Of a DNA stretch of 17,543 bases, positions 1-7,520 are shown one piece after another. Numbering within the stretch: position 1 is the first letter of the stretch; every line of letters starts with the position of its first letter. Location: positions 5,526 to 23,068 of the forward strand of contig JAGQSE010000178.1 of assembly GCA_020439725.1 (NCBI GenBank), in the 5' to 3' direction. The DNA is from Acidobacteriota bacterium. GTDB lineage: Bacteria > Acidobacteriota > Thermoanaerobaculia > Multivoradales > JAHZIX01. The translations under genes were made by a program, and so were the position numbers. The notes beneath the pieces are model-generated. The model saw only the letters and a program-made list of their open reading frames with translations. It searched no databases and was not told where the DNA came from.

Positions 1-758
1 GCCAGCGCGACGGGGTCGATCTTGGGGATGTCCTTGACGTACTCGCTGTCCGGGAACTCCTGCCGAAGCCGCGAGAAGTACTTGTCCGCTTCGGCCAGAG
101 CCTTGCCGTCGTAGTAGGCACGGCCGAGGAAGTAGTAGACCTTGTCCTTGTGGCTGTAGTCGGGATAGTCCTCGAGCAGACCGAGGAAGCGGTTCACCGC
201 CGACAAGGAGAGGCCGTACTTGAAGTAGAACTGTCCGATGCCGAACTCGTGCTCCGCCAGCTGGTCGCGAACCTTGGCCACCTCGTCGCGGGCTCCGGCG
301 GCGGCGTCGCTGGTGGGGTACAGCCGCAAGACCTCTTGATAGGCCACCAGCGCCTGCTCGGCGGCGCTCTGGTCGCGGTCCGGCTTCTTGATCCGCTGGG
401 CCAGCGCGTTGGCGATCTGCAGCTGGACGTAGGCGGCACGATCGCTGGTGGGAAACCGGTTCAAGAAGTCACGGTACTTGGCCTCGGCCTGGATCAGGTT
501 CGCCTCGCCGCCCTGCTTGAAGTACGTGTCGGCGGCGTAGAGCAACGCCTCGCGCCCGAGGGCGGTGTTGGGCGCCACCTCGAAGGCATGGTTGAACAGC
601 TGGCGTGCACGGTAGTACTTCTCCTTCGCCAGCCAGTCCTTGCCCATGGTCAGCGACTCCTCCGCCGACAACGCGAGGATCGGATCCTGCTTCTTGCCGC
701 AGGCCGAAGACACGGCCAGGAGCAGCAAGAGCGGGAGTACGCGGAGCCATCGGGTCAT
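1..758 (-). CDS. bamD: Outer-membrane assembly lipoprotein BamD (partial, runs off left edge)
   Basis: BamD is the lipoprotein partner of BamA in the beta-barrel assembly machine at the inner face of the outer membrane. The 252 codons visible begin with a basic, leucine-rich signal segment ending at a cysteine (residue 20, context SSAC), a weak but acceptable lipobox for lipidation. After it come TPR-like helical repeats with the usual BamD features: YYRARQLFNHAFE, a KYRDFLNRFPTSDRAAYVQLQIA stretch (in two overlapping pieces), a second RLYPTSDAA repeat, and FYFKYGLSLSAVNRF followed by a fifth repeat ending near the window edge. No stop codon is reached. The ATG overlaps the rpe stop as ATGA and has GGGAGAG a few bases upstream, so translation is probably coupled. 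Identification rests on the lipobox plus TPR pattern and length; a generic TPR lipoprotein (YfiO/ComL type) is the same family. Confidence 0.85.
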   Translation of the reverse strand, partial: MTRWLRVLPLLLLLAVSSACGKKQDPILALSAEESLTMGKDWLAKEKYYRARQLFNHAFEVAPNTALGREALLYAADTYFKQGGEANLIQAEAKYRDFLNRFPTSDRAAYVQLQIANALAQRIKKPDRDQSAAEQALVAYQEVLRLYPTSDAAAGARDEVAKVRDQLAEHEFGIGQFYFKYGLSLSAVNRFLGLLEDYPDYSHKDKVYYFLGRAYYDGKALAEADKYFSRLRQEFPDSEYVKDIPKIDPVAL

Positions 759-1417
759 ACGGTCTCTCCCAGAGCGATACGGCGCAACTCGTTCATGGCG
801 GCGACGGGATCGGGTGTGCCGAAGACCGCCGACCCGGCGACGCAGACGTCGACCCCGGCCGCTACCGCCTGGCGGATGGTCGCCGGGCCGAGGCCGCCGT
901 CCATTTCGATCTCCACCGCCAACCGGCGCTCGGTGATGCGGCGGCGCAGCCAGCGCGCCTTCTCGAGCGTGTACGGCAGGAAGGGCTGGCCGCTGAAGCC
1001 GGGATTGACCGACATCAGCAGCACGAAGTCGAGGCATTCGAGGATGCCATCCAAGAGCTCCACCGGGGTCGCCGGGTTGAGCACGACACCGGCGGCGGCG
1101 CCGGCTTGCCGGATACGGGCCAGCGTCCGGTCGAGGTGTACCGCGGCCTCCCAATGAACTGCGACGCGGTCGGCTCCGGCCTCGAGATAGCCGTCGAGAA
1201 GACGGTCGGGATCCTCGACCATCAGGTGCACGTCGAGGGGCATGCGGGTGCGCCGGCGGAGCGCCGCGAGCACCGGGATGCCAAAGGTCAGGTTGGGGAC
1301 GAAGTGTCCGTCCATGACGTCGAAGTGCACCAGATCCGCCCCGCCCTCTTCGCACAGCGCGACGGCGCCGGCGAGATCCGCGAGGTCCGCCGAGAGGATG
1401 GAGGGGGCGAGCTTCAT
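755..1417 (-). CDS. rpe: Ribulose-phosphate 3-epimerase
   Basis: This cytosolic TIM-barrel enzyme interconverts ribulose 5-phosphate and xylulose 5-phosphate in the non-oxidative pentose phosphate pathway. The 220-residue protein is full length. It shows the N-terminal KLAPSILSAD, then HFDVMDGHFVPN (metal ligand H31 and catalytic/metal D33), DVHLMVEDP (ligand H64), the flexible VNPGFSGQ loop at 137-144, the second catalytic aspartate in EMDGG (D173), and the phosphate-binding AGSAVF near the C terminus. All metal and acid-base residues expected for the family are present. It overlaps the upstream PASTA gene by ATGA and the downstream bamD by ATGA, so the three genes form a translationally coupled unit; it has no obvious Shine-Dalgarno sequence of its own, which fits coupling. 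Confidence 0.97.
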   Translation of the reverse strand: MKLAPSILSADLADLAGAVALCEEGGADLVHFDVMDGHFVPNLTFGIPVLAALRRRTRMPLDVHLMVEDPDRLLDGYLEAGADRVAVHWEAAVHLDRTLARIRQAGAAAGVVLNPATPVELLDGILECLDFVLLMSVNPGFSGQPFLPYTLEKARWLRRRITERRLAVEIEMDGGLGPATIRQAVAAGVDVCVAGSAVFGTPDPVAAMNELRRIALGETV

Positions 1418-2226
1418 GGTAGAGGTCGCGCCTCGGCCGTCCGCGACACCACCAGGGACACCGTGTCCCGGCGGTCGAGGGGATGGCCGGCGAGCGGGAA
1501 TTGTCGCAGGATAACACCCTCCGGAATGCCCTCGTAGACCTCGTACTTGACGCTGCCGAGGCGGAAGCCACGCTGGGTGAAGAAGCGCTGGACGTCGTCA
1601 TACCGGCGGTAGACCAGGTCCGGCATGACGTACACCGCAGCGCGGTTGCCGCGGCTCACCAACAGGTCGAGGGTGGTGCCCGGCGCCACGTTCGAACCCG
1701 CCGGCGGCTGCTGGGCGACCACCGTGCCCTCTTCGGCGTCGCTGCTGTAGACCCCGAAGCTGCGGCCGGTCCCGAGCCCGCCGGCGGCCAGGGCCACCTG
1801 TGCCGCCTGCGCTGTCTTGCCCTCGAGATCCGGCACCTCGAGGACCTGCGGACCGAGCGAAAAGGCGACGTCGATGCCGCTGCCACGCTTGACCAGTGCC
1901 CGGGCCGCGGGGCGCTGACGGAGCACCTCGCCCGCTGGCACCTTGGCGTCGAAATCGTCCTGCCGTGGGTCGTGACTCAGCTCGAGCCCCTTGTCCTGGA
2001 GCGCGCCGGCGGCTTCGTCCTGGGTCATGCCCGAGAGGTCGGGAACCGGCGTCACGCCGCTGCGCACGAAGAGGCTGAAGGAGACATAGGCCGTGAGGCC
2101 CAGGAGGAGGAGCAGCAGCCCGAGATAGGCGAAGCGCGACGCCCAGCGGACCAGGAATCGCAGCCACGGGGGCCAACGGTCGGGGCCTTCTTTCGATGTC
2201 GGGGGGGTGTCGAACCTCAGGCGCAA
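1414..2226 (-). CDS. Membrane-anchored protein with three PASTA domains
   Basis: The 270-residue protein has a short cytoplasmic N terminus, one transmembrane helix (about residues 33-54, leucine-rich) and an extracytoplasmic part made of three PASTA domains (about 57-125, 128-193 and 199-262). Each has the pattern V-P-D-L near its start, an A/E-rich helix, a QxP(P)AG or RQFPLAG turn and a final beta strand ending in V-S-R or S-L-G. PASTA domains bind peptidoglycan or muropeptides in PknB-type kinases and penicillin-binding proteins; here no kinase or transpeptidase domain is attached, so it is likely a peptidoglycan-binding accessory or adaptor (inference). The start is TTG: GGAGGAG lies 6 bases upstream, which decides it over internal starts. 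It opens the PASTA-rpe-bamD unit. Confidence 0.9.
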   Translation of the reverse strand: MRLRFDTPPTSKEGPDRWPPWLRFLVRWASRFAYLGLLLLLLGLTAYVSFSLFVRSGVTPVPDLSGMTQDEAAGALQDKGLELSHDPRQDDFDAKVPAGEVLRQRPAARALVKRGSGIDVAFSLGPQVLEVPDLEGKTAQAAQVALAAGGLGTGRSFGVYSSDAEEGTVVAQQPPAGSNVAPGTTLDLLVSRGNRAAVYVMPDLVYRRYDDVQRFFTQRGFRLGSVKYEVYEGIPEGVILRQFPLAGHPLDRRDTVSLVVSRTAEARPLP

Positions 2227-2254
2227 ACGAAGCTCCTCCGGAAGGCCGATTCTA
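2227..2254 (-). promoter_or_regulatory. Ribosome binding site and possible -10 box before the PASTA gene
   Basis: On the minus strand a GGAGGAG sequence (2233-2239) sits 6 bases before the TTG codon at 2226; it is the best Shine-Dalgarno match in the region and fixes the non-ATG start. A TAGAAT hexamer (2249-2254, five of six bases of the TATAAT consensus) lies just upstream, in the 72-base gap after rseP. No convincing -35 box is seen, so a separate promoter is only possible. Confidence 0.45.
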
Positions 2255-2298
2255 TCGCCTTCTCGAGTCCCTCGCGCGGCCTTGACGGCGGGGCGAGG

Positions 2299-3648
2299 TC
2301 ACGGTCCCGGCAGCAGACCCGAAGGGATGTTCTTCTTGAGGTCGAAGAAGAGCACCATCACCATGAGCAGCATGACGAGCACGAAGCCCACCTGGTTGAT
2401 GAGGTCCTTGGCACGCATCGGCAGGTCGCGGCGGATCACGCCTTCGATGGTCAGGAGCATCATCTGTCCGCCGTCGAGCACCGGGATCGGCAGCAGGTTG
2501 AGGAAGCCGATGCTGATGCTGATGAACCCCATGAGGTAGATCAGGTCGGGCAGGCCGACGCGCGCCGCGCTGCCCGAGATCCGTGCGATCTCGATGGGTC
2601 CCGAGAGAGCGCTCTCGGCGGACACCCGGCGGGTGAAGATCTTCTGCACCACCAGCACCGTCTGCTTGACGATACCCAGGTTGAAACGCACGCTCTCGAC
2701 GAAGGCCCGTCCCGGGCTGTACTTCTGATAGGCGCCGATGCCGACACCGATCTTGCCCGAGCCGCCCTCGTCGCGCGGCGTCACCGGCAGCACCAGCTCC
2801 TGGCCGTCGCGCAGGACCGAGACCTTGATCGGCTGGCCCGGGTGCTGTGAAACGTACTCGATGAACTTCTGCGGCGAGGTCACCGGAATCCCGTCGGTCG
2901 CCTCGAGACGGTCACCGCTCTTGAATCCGGCGGCGGCAGCGGGGCTTCCGGACTCGACGAAGGTGACGTTGAGACGCTGCTCCGGGAAGATCCCTGCGGT
3001 GTCCCGAAGACTGGTCTCGGGGATCGGCTGGGGGGTGACCGTGGCGGTGAACTGCTGCTCACCGCGCTCGATGAGGAGCTTCACCCGGTCCCGGGCGGCG
3101 GTCATCAGGAGCACCTGGACGTCGTCCCACTGCGCCATGGGATCGCCGTCCACCTCGACGATGCGATCTCCCGGGACGATGCCCGCGGCAGCGGCGGACG
3201 AGCCCTCCTGGACCAGGCCGACGCGAGCCGGCAGCGCCTGGGTCGCCGGCACCGAGATGCCCCACATGAAGACCAGGGCGATGAGGGTCACCGACAGCAC
3301 CGCGTTCATGGCCGGCCCTGCCAGGTAGACGAGGAACCGCTGCCAGCGTGGCTTGTTGGTGAAATCCGCCGGGTCCGAGCTGCCCTCGCCGGGAAGCTCC
3401 CCGCTCATCTTGACGTAGCCGCCCAGCGGGATCAGCGACACCCGGTAGTCGGTGCCACCACGCTTGAAGCCCCAAAGCCGCCTGCCGAACCCGAGTGAAA
3501 ACGTCTCGACGCGCACACCGAAGAGCTTGGCCACCAGCAGGTGACCGGCTTCGTGGACGAAGATGACGACCCCCAGCACCACCACCAACGACAGGACGTT
3601 GGTGACGACCGAGGAAGTCCAGTTGGTGACCTGGCTGATCAGCTCCAT
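2299..3648 (-). CDS. rseP: Site-2 intramembrane zinc metalloprotease RseP
   Basis: RseP-type proteases cut transmembrane substrates, classically anti-sigma factors such as RseA, in the inner membrane. The 449-residue protein (E. coli RseP is 450) has the zinc-binding HEAGH at 32-36 in the first helix, followed by the LFGVRVETFSLGFG and TDYRVSLIPLGGYVKM stretches typical of the family, two tandem periplasmic PDZ domains (each with a GxxxGDRI/L core), and the second active-site motif NLLPIPVLDGGQ near the C terminus with two more helices. The reading frame is open further upstream to a GTG at 3750, but ATG 3648 gives the family-typical N terminus and has GAGG 8 bases upstream, so it is preferred. 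No sigma/anti-sigma pair is in the window, so its substrate here is unknown. Confidence 0.96.
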   Translation of the reverse strand: MELISQVTNWTSSVVTNVLSLVVVLGVVIFVHEAGHLLVAKLFGVRVETFSLGFGRRLWGFKRGGTDYRVSLIPLGGYVKMSGELPGEGSSDPADFTNKPRWQRFLVYLAGPAMNAVLSVTLIALVFMWGISVPATQALPARVGLVQEGSSAAAAGIVPGDRIVEVDGDPMAQWDDVQVLLMTAARDRVKLLIERGEQQFTATVTPQPIPETSLRDTAGIFPEQRLNVTFVESGSPAAAAGFKSGDRLEATDGIPVTSPQKFIEYVSQHPGQPIKVSVLRDGQELVLPVTPRDEGGSGKIGVGIGAYQKYSPGRAFVESVRFNLGIVKQTVLVVQKIFTRRVSAESALSGPIEIARISGSAARVGLPDLIYLMGFISISIGFLNLLPIPVLDGGQMMLLTIEGVIRRDLPMRAKDLINQVGFVLVMLLMVMVLFFDLKKNIPSGLLPGP

Positions 3649-3720
3649 GCGTGTGACCTCGGAGAAATTCGGCGGACCTGCAAGCTCGGAAGAAGCTGGC
3701 CCCTCGGGCGGAGGGCGCCA

Positions 3721-3726
3721 AGCATA
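3721..3726 (-). promoter_or_regulatory. Possible -10 box for rseP
   Basis: A TATGCT hexamer (four of six TATAAT bases) on the minus strand lies about 70 bases before the rseP start, directly downstream of the terminator-like hairpin after cdsA. The expected -35 position holds only a poor match. It is listed because a terminator followed by a new start would uncouple rseP from cdsA. Confidence 0.25.
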
Positions 3727-3733
3727 GCGGATC

Positions 3734-3757
3734 GAAGAAAACGGCGCCACGACGCCG
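3734..3757 (-). terminator. Candidate intrinsic terminator after cdsA
   Basis: Read on the minus strand, CGGCG and CGCCG form a 5-base-pair all-GC stem (3753-3757 with 3742-3746) around a 6-base loop, followed by TTTTCTTC (3734-3741). The stem is short, but the T-rich run is striking in such G+C-rich DNA and lies 18 bases after the cdsA stop codon. Confidence 0.45.
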
Positions 3758-3775
3758 GCCCGCGGAGGGACCGGG

Positions 3776-4594
3776 TCAGGACAGCGCCGGCAAACCGATG
3801 AGCAGCACTCCCAGCAGCATCACCGGCGCACCGAAGAGCAACGCGTCGAGGCGGTCGAACATTCCACCGTGACCGGGAAGGATCTGTCCCGAGTCCTTGA
3901 CCCCGGCGCCACGCTTGAACATCGACTCGACCAGGTCGCCGAGCTGCGCGGCGCAGGCGGTGGCAGCTCCCACCGCCATCAGCGGCCAGGAGACGGCACC
4001 GAGGTGCCAGGCGCTCCAGGCGGCGACCACCGCCAGACCGGCGATGAAGCCCGCCACCGCGCCCGCCCAGGTCTTGTTGGGGCTGACCACCGGTGCCAGG
4101 CGACGGCGGCCGAAGGCCCGGCCGGCGTAGAGCGCCGCCACGTCCCCGGCCCAGACGATGGCCAGGGCCAGGACCAGGAGCCAGGGGTCGATGTGCTGGA
4201 GACGAACCAGGCTGGCCAGGGGCACGCCGAAGTAGAGGGTGCCGAAAGCCAGGGCGCCCACCGCCGGCAGCGAATCGCGCACCGGCGTCCGGGCGAGGAG
4301 GACCACGGTGGCCAGGCCCACCGACAACACCACGGCCGCGAACAGCACCCCGGTGGCCAGCCGGTCTTCGGCGAAGCTCGGCAAGAACGCCAGCCCGTAC
4401 CCGAGGGCTGGCACCGTGACGAGCAGCATCGCCAACGGCGCCCGTGGCGCCCAGAACCGCGCGATGCGCCGGAACTCCCAGGTGGCCATCACGATGACCA
4501 ATGCGCACAAGACGAAGAACCAGACGCCTTCGACCAACAGCACCGCCGCGAGACCGAGGCTGACACCGACGATGCCCGTGAGGATGCGGCTCAA
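3776..4594 (-). CDS. cdsA: Phosphatidate cytidylyltransferase (CDP-diacylglycerol synthase)
   Basis: CdsA makes CDP-diacylglycerol from phosphatidate and CTP in the inner membrane, feeding phospholipid synthesis. The 272-residue protein is polytopic, with about eight hydrophobic segments. It has the middle NKTWAGAVAGF motif and the C-terminal family signature spanning QLGDLVESMFKR, GVKDSGQILPGHGG and DRLDAL, with the conserved K-D and H-G-G residues that bind metal and CTP. The frame is open to an ATG at 4732 inside uppS, but TTG 4594 is preferred: GGAGG lies 8 bases upstream, the codon overlaps the uppS stop as TTGA, and the protein then begins with the usual short segment before the first helix. 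It is coupled to uppS; downstream it is separated from rseP by a hairpin. Confidence 0.95.
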   Translation of the reverse strand: MSRILTGIVGVSLGLAAVLLVEGVWFFVLCALVIVMATWEFRRIARFWAPRAPLAMLLVTVPALGYGLAFLPSFAEDRLATGVLFAAVVLSVGLATVVLLARTPVRDSLPAVGALAFGTLYFGVPLASLVRLQHIDPWLLVLALAIVWAGDVAALYAGRAFGRRRLAPVVSPNKTWAGAVAGFIAGLAVVAAWSAWHLGAVSWPLMAVGAATACAAQLGDLVESMFKRGAGVKDSGQILPGHGGMFDRLDALLFGAPVMLLGVLLIGLPALS

Positions 4595-5394
4595 GAAGAG
4601 TGCCTCCGCCCGGGGTCCGCGCCGCGGCGTCCCTCGACCTCGCCGAAGCGGCGCTCGCGCTGCTGGAAGCCGAGCACCGCCTCGAAGAAGTCGAGCCGGG
4701 TGAAGTCCGGCCACAGCTTGTCGGTCATCCACAACTCCGAGTAGGCCACCTGCCAGAGCAAGAAGTTGCTCAGCCGGAGCTCACCGGAGGTGCGGATGAC
4801 CAGATCCGGGTCCGGCTGACCCGACGTGTAGAGGTAGCGACCGATGGTCTCCTCGTCGATGTCCGCGCCCTTGCCGGCGGCCCAGTCGCTGACGATGCGG
4901 CGGCAGGCGTCGACGATCTCGCAGCGCCCCGAGTAGTTGAGGGCCACGTCTAGGGTCATGCCGTCGCACTCGGCGGTGGCTTCGAGGGCATGCTCCAGGG
5001 CGCGTACCACCGTGGGATCGAGCTCTCGCCAGCGGCCGATGAAGCGCAGTCTCACCCGTGCTTCGACCAGCCGGTCGAGCTCCCGCGCGACGTATTCCTT
5101 GAGCAGGTTCATCAGCGTCCACACCTCGGAGCGGGGACGCTTCCGGTTCTCGACCGAGAAGGCGTAGAGGGTGAGGACGTCGAGCTCGAGCCGCACCGCC
5201 GCCTCGATGGTCTCGCGCACCGCCTGGACTCCGGCGCGATGCCCCTCCACTCGGGGCATGCCACGGCGCTGCGCCCAGCGACCATTGCCGTCCATGATCA
5301 CCGCGACGTGGCGCGGCAGGCGCTCCAGGTCCAGCCTCCGGGCGACCAGTTCTTCCGGCGACCCGGGCTGCGCGAGCTTCGAGAGATCTACCAT
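4591..5394 (-). CDS. uppS: Isoprenyl transferase (undecaprenyl diphosphate synthase)
   Basis: This cytosolic cis-prenyltransferase condenses isopentenyl diphosphate units onto farnesyl diphosphate to make the undecaprenyl carrier for peptidoglycan and other envelope glycans. The 267-residue protein has every family landmark: HVAVIMDGNGRWA with the catalytic D35, GHRAG, the LTLYAFSVENRKRP stretch, RFIGR, LNYSGR, and the C-terminal DLVIRTSGELRLSNFLLWQ region (in two pieces) that binds the isopentenyl substrate. Length is slightly above the usual 250 because of a 28-residue N-terminal lead. ATG 5394 is the natural start although its Shine-Dalgarno sequence is weak; the gene lies 16 bases after truA and overlaps cdsA by TTGA. 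A prenyl-carrier gene beside a GT-C transferase that would use polyprenyl-linked sugars is a sensible pairing. Confidence 0.97.
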   Translation of the reverse strand: MVDLSKLAQPGSPEELVARRLDLERLPRHVAVIMDGNGRWAQRRGMPRVEGHRAGVQAVRETIEAAVRLELDVLTLYAFSVENRKRPRSEVWTLMNLLKEYVARELDRLVEARVRLRFIGRWRELDPTVVRALEHALEATAECDGMTLDVALNYSGRCEIVDACRRIVSDWAAGKGADIDEETIGRYLYTSGQPDPDLVIRTSGELRLSNFLLWQVAYSELWMTDKLWPDFTRLDFFEAVLGFQQRERRFGEVEGRRGADPGRRHSS

Positions 5395-5410
5395 GGTCTG
5401 AGCCGGGAAG

Positions 5411-6190
5411 TTACCACATCCAAGGGCCCGCTCCCGGGGCGTCGTCGCGCCACCGGGGCGGGTAGAAGACACGCTCGAGCACGAGCCCGCAGGCGGGTGC
5501 GTTGGGCCCCGCGTCGTCACGCTCGCCGCCGCCGAGGAGGGTTGCGAAGTCTTCGAGGCTGCGACGGCCGGCACCGACCTCGATGAGGGTGCCGACGAGG
5601 GCCCGGACCATGCCGCGCAGAAATCCGTCGCCCACCAGGCGTAGGACGAGCTCCTCGCCGTGCTCCTCCCAAGCCGCCTCGCGGAGACGCCGAAACGCCT
5701 GGGTGTGCGAGCCGCCACGCATGGCGAAGGCGCTGAAGTCGTGGCGCCCCGGTAGCAGCGCCGCCGCCGCGATGAGGACCCGAAGATCCACCTCCCGCCG
5801 GAGCGGCGCGACGAAGAGGTTGTCCAGCGGCGAGAGGACCGGCGCCCGGCTGAGGCGATACCGGTACTCCTTGCCCTCGGCACAGGCCAGGGCATGGAAG
5901 CCCACAGGCATCCGCCGCGCGCGCAGCACGCGTATGTCCTCGGGCAGCCGGTGGTTGAGAGCGTGGACCAGACCGCGGGCCGGAAAGGGTCGTGGCAGGA
6001 CGACGTGGGCGGACTGGCCCCGGGCATGGACCCCGGCGTCGGTACGGCTGGCGGCGATGACCCGGATGAGGCGGCCGAAGAGGTCCTCGAGGGCTTCCTC
6101 CACGACCTGCTGGACGGCGACGGCGTTGTCCTGCCGCTGCCAGCCGGCATAGCCGCCACCCCGGTAGGACAGGATCAGGTGGAAGACCAT
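5411..6190 (-). CDS. truA: tRNA pseudouridine(38-40) synthase TruA
   Basis: TruA converts uridines 38, 39 and 40 in the tRNA anticodon stem-loop to pseudouridine. The 259-residue protein (E. coli 270) starts with LILSYRGGGYAGWQRQ, carries the catalytic aspartate D51 in ASRTDAGVHARGQ, then LPEDIRVL, EYRYRLSRAP, HDFSAFA and the C-terminal FLRGMVRALVGTLIEVGAG, all family hallmarks. ATG 6190 is chosen because the protein then starts at the family-typical position; the frame is open to an upstream start at 6343 that would sit inside the neighbouring gene. The start overlaps the end of the GT-C gene by 16 bases, so it is probably co-transcribed with it. Confidence 0.96.
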   Translation of the reverse strand: MVFHLILSYRGGGYAGWQRQDNAVAVQQVVEEALEDLFGRLIRVIAASRTDAGVHARGQSAHVVLPRPFPARGLVHALNHRLPEDIRVLRARRMPVGFHALACAEGKEYRYRLSRAPVLSPLDNLFVAPLRREVDLRVLIAAAALLPGRHDFSAFAMRGGSHTQAFRRLREAAWEEHGEELVLRLVGDGFLRGMVRALVGTLIEVGAGRRSLEDFATLLGGGERDDAGPNAPACGLVLERVFYPPRWRDDAPGAGPWMW

Positions 6191-7500
6191 CTGGGGAAGG
6201 AGACGAGAACGAAGGAGAAAGGGATCCAGATCCCGGCGAAGAGCCACGGCCACAAGGCCAGGCCGGTGCCCTGGGCGAGATAGGTCCAGGGCAGGAGCGC
6301 CGACAGCAGCAGCCACGCCGGTTGCCGGCACAGCGCGGCCCACGGCAGAGCCCAGAGGAGATACCAGGGATAGACCGTGGCCGAGAGCAGGAGCATGCCG
6401 CCAAACAGACGACCGCTGCCGGCCACGGGGTCACGCCAACGCCACGAAACGAGCCACAACACCCCGAGTCCCATGGCCAAGAGGAGCTTCGCGTGGAGCT
6501 GCGGGTAGTTGAGCGGATAGAGCCGGTTGACCGGCTCGTAGAGCTCGGTCCAGTCCTTGACCCGATCGAGCACCGAGCTCACGACGTCGGGCGTTCCGAC
6601 CGCCGAAAAGACGCGCCACAGGGGCTCGTAAAGCGGACCGTTGAACTCCCACGACACCCCATAGCGGACCAGTCCGGGGGGAACTCCACGAACCGCGACG
6701 GGCAGTACCAAGGTCAGCCCGATCACGGCCAAGGCGACCGCTGCGAAGCGACGAGGTCGGGACGCGGCACGGACCCAGAGCGGCAAGGCCAGAAGGGGGA
6801 CGAGCTTGGCGAGGACACCACCGGCGGCCGCGAGACCCGAAACCGCGGGTCGGCTGAGCAAGGTACAGACGGCGGCCACCGCCAGGGCGCTACCCAAGGC
6901 GTCGACATGACCCATACCCGCGACCTCGAGCACCACGAGGGGGTTCCAGGCGTACCAGGCGACGCGGGTTACGGGAAGGCCCCGCCGCCGGGCGAGGTAG
7001 ACTAGGCCGCCACACGCCGCCAGGTCCGCCATGGCGAAGAGGGTCTTGAGGAAGACGAGCTGGAGGGCCGGTTCCACCGGCACCACCGAGGCCAGGGTGA
7101 AGACACCCAGGGCCAACGGCGGGTAGACGGTGGAGACATCGCGGTGGTGGAGCTCCTGCCACAACCCGTCGCGGAGAAACGCCAGCTCGGCGGCGTCCGG
7201 GGGCAAGGCGTAGGGGTCGTAGCCGGCGGCGGCGACGCGACCATCCCAGAGATAGCGGAGGGCGTCGTTGGACAGCGTCGGCGGTAGAGGCAAGAGCAGC
7301 ACACGAAGGATCGCGGCGACCGCCAGCAGGAGTCCCGCCGGAGTTTCCGGCGGCAGCCGGCGGACCGCCCACCACAACGCCGCAAAGGCGCCGGTGAGGA
7401 TCGAGAGGGCGGCCCAGCGATGGCCGCCCAGGTCGAAGAGCAGCAGGAGCGAGACATGAGCCGCCACCAGCAACACCACCGGGAGCCACCACGCACCCAA
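6175..7500 (-). CDS. Polytopic GT-C glycosyltransferase (GT87/MptB-like)
   Basis: The protein is an integral membrane enzyme with roughly ten or more hydrophobic helices. A first extracytoplasmic loop holds SNDALRYLWDGRVAAAGYDPY-like sequence (N-D then W-D-G-R), followed by VYPPLA and WNPLVVLEVAGMGHVDALG. This pattern is typical of GT-C enzymes of the GT87 and mannosyltransferase MptA/MptB type, which transfer sugars from polyprenyl-phosphate donors on the outer face of the membrane. The donor sugar and acceptor cannot be told from sequence. The start is uncertain: GTG 7560, TTG 7515 and TTG 7500 are all in frame. TTG 7500 (441 residues) is used because it avoids overlapping the divergent gene that starts at 7518. 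It overlaps truA at its end and may head the long minus-strand run. Confidence 0.75.
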   Translation of the reverse strand: MGAWWLPVVLLVAAHVSLLLLFDLGGHRWAALSILTGAFAALWWAVRRLPPETPAGLLLAVAAILRVLLLPLPPTLSNDALRYLWDGRVAAAGYDPYALPPDAAELAFLRDGLWQELHHRDVSTVYPPLALGVFTLASVVPVEPALQLVFLKTLFAMADLAACGGLVYLARRRGLPVTRVAWYAWNPLVVLEVAGMGHVDALGSALAVAAVCTLLSRPAVSGLAAAGGVLAKLVPLLALPLWVRAASRPRRFAAVALAVIGLTLVLPVAVRGVPPGLVRYGVSWEFNGPLYEPLWRVFSAVGTPDVVSSVLDRVKDWTELYEPVNRLYPLNYPQLHAKLLLAMGLGVLWLVSWRWRDPVAGSGRLFGGMLLLSATVYPWYLLWALPWAALCRQPAWLLLSALLPWTYLAQGTGLALWPWLFAGIWIPFSFVLVSFPRWSST

Positions 7501-7507
7501 GGACCCC

Positions 7508-7520
7508 GGAGGCAACCGTG
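7508..7520 (+). promoter_or_regulatory. Shine-Dalgarno sequence deciding the GTG start of the GT2 gene
   Basis: GGAGG at 7508-7512 lies 5 bases before GTG 7518. This spacing is close to ideal and selects GTG over later starts. It also means that the start regions of the two divergent glycosyltransferase genes are almost touching, so their promoters must lie within each other's coding sequence or further away. Confidence 0.65.

Noticed and set aside
150..1157. Plus-strand open frame of 335 codons
   Set aside because: It runs opposite bamD and rpe, both of which have clear family motifs; the plus-strand product has none.
1483..2850. Plus-strand open frame of 455 codons
   Set aside because: It lies opposite the PASTA and rseP genes, is rich in H, E, D and R repeats typical of antisense translation, and has no motifs.
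3649..3750. An N-terminal extension of rseP starting at GTG 3750
   Set aside because: The extra 34 residues are proline-rich and unlike the family, overlap the terminator-like hairpin, and the ATG at 3648 has a better ribosome binding site.
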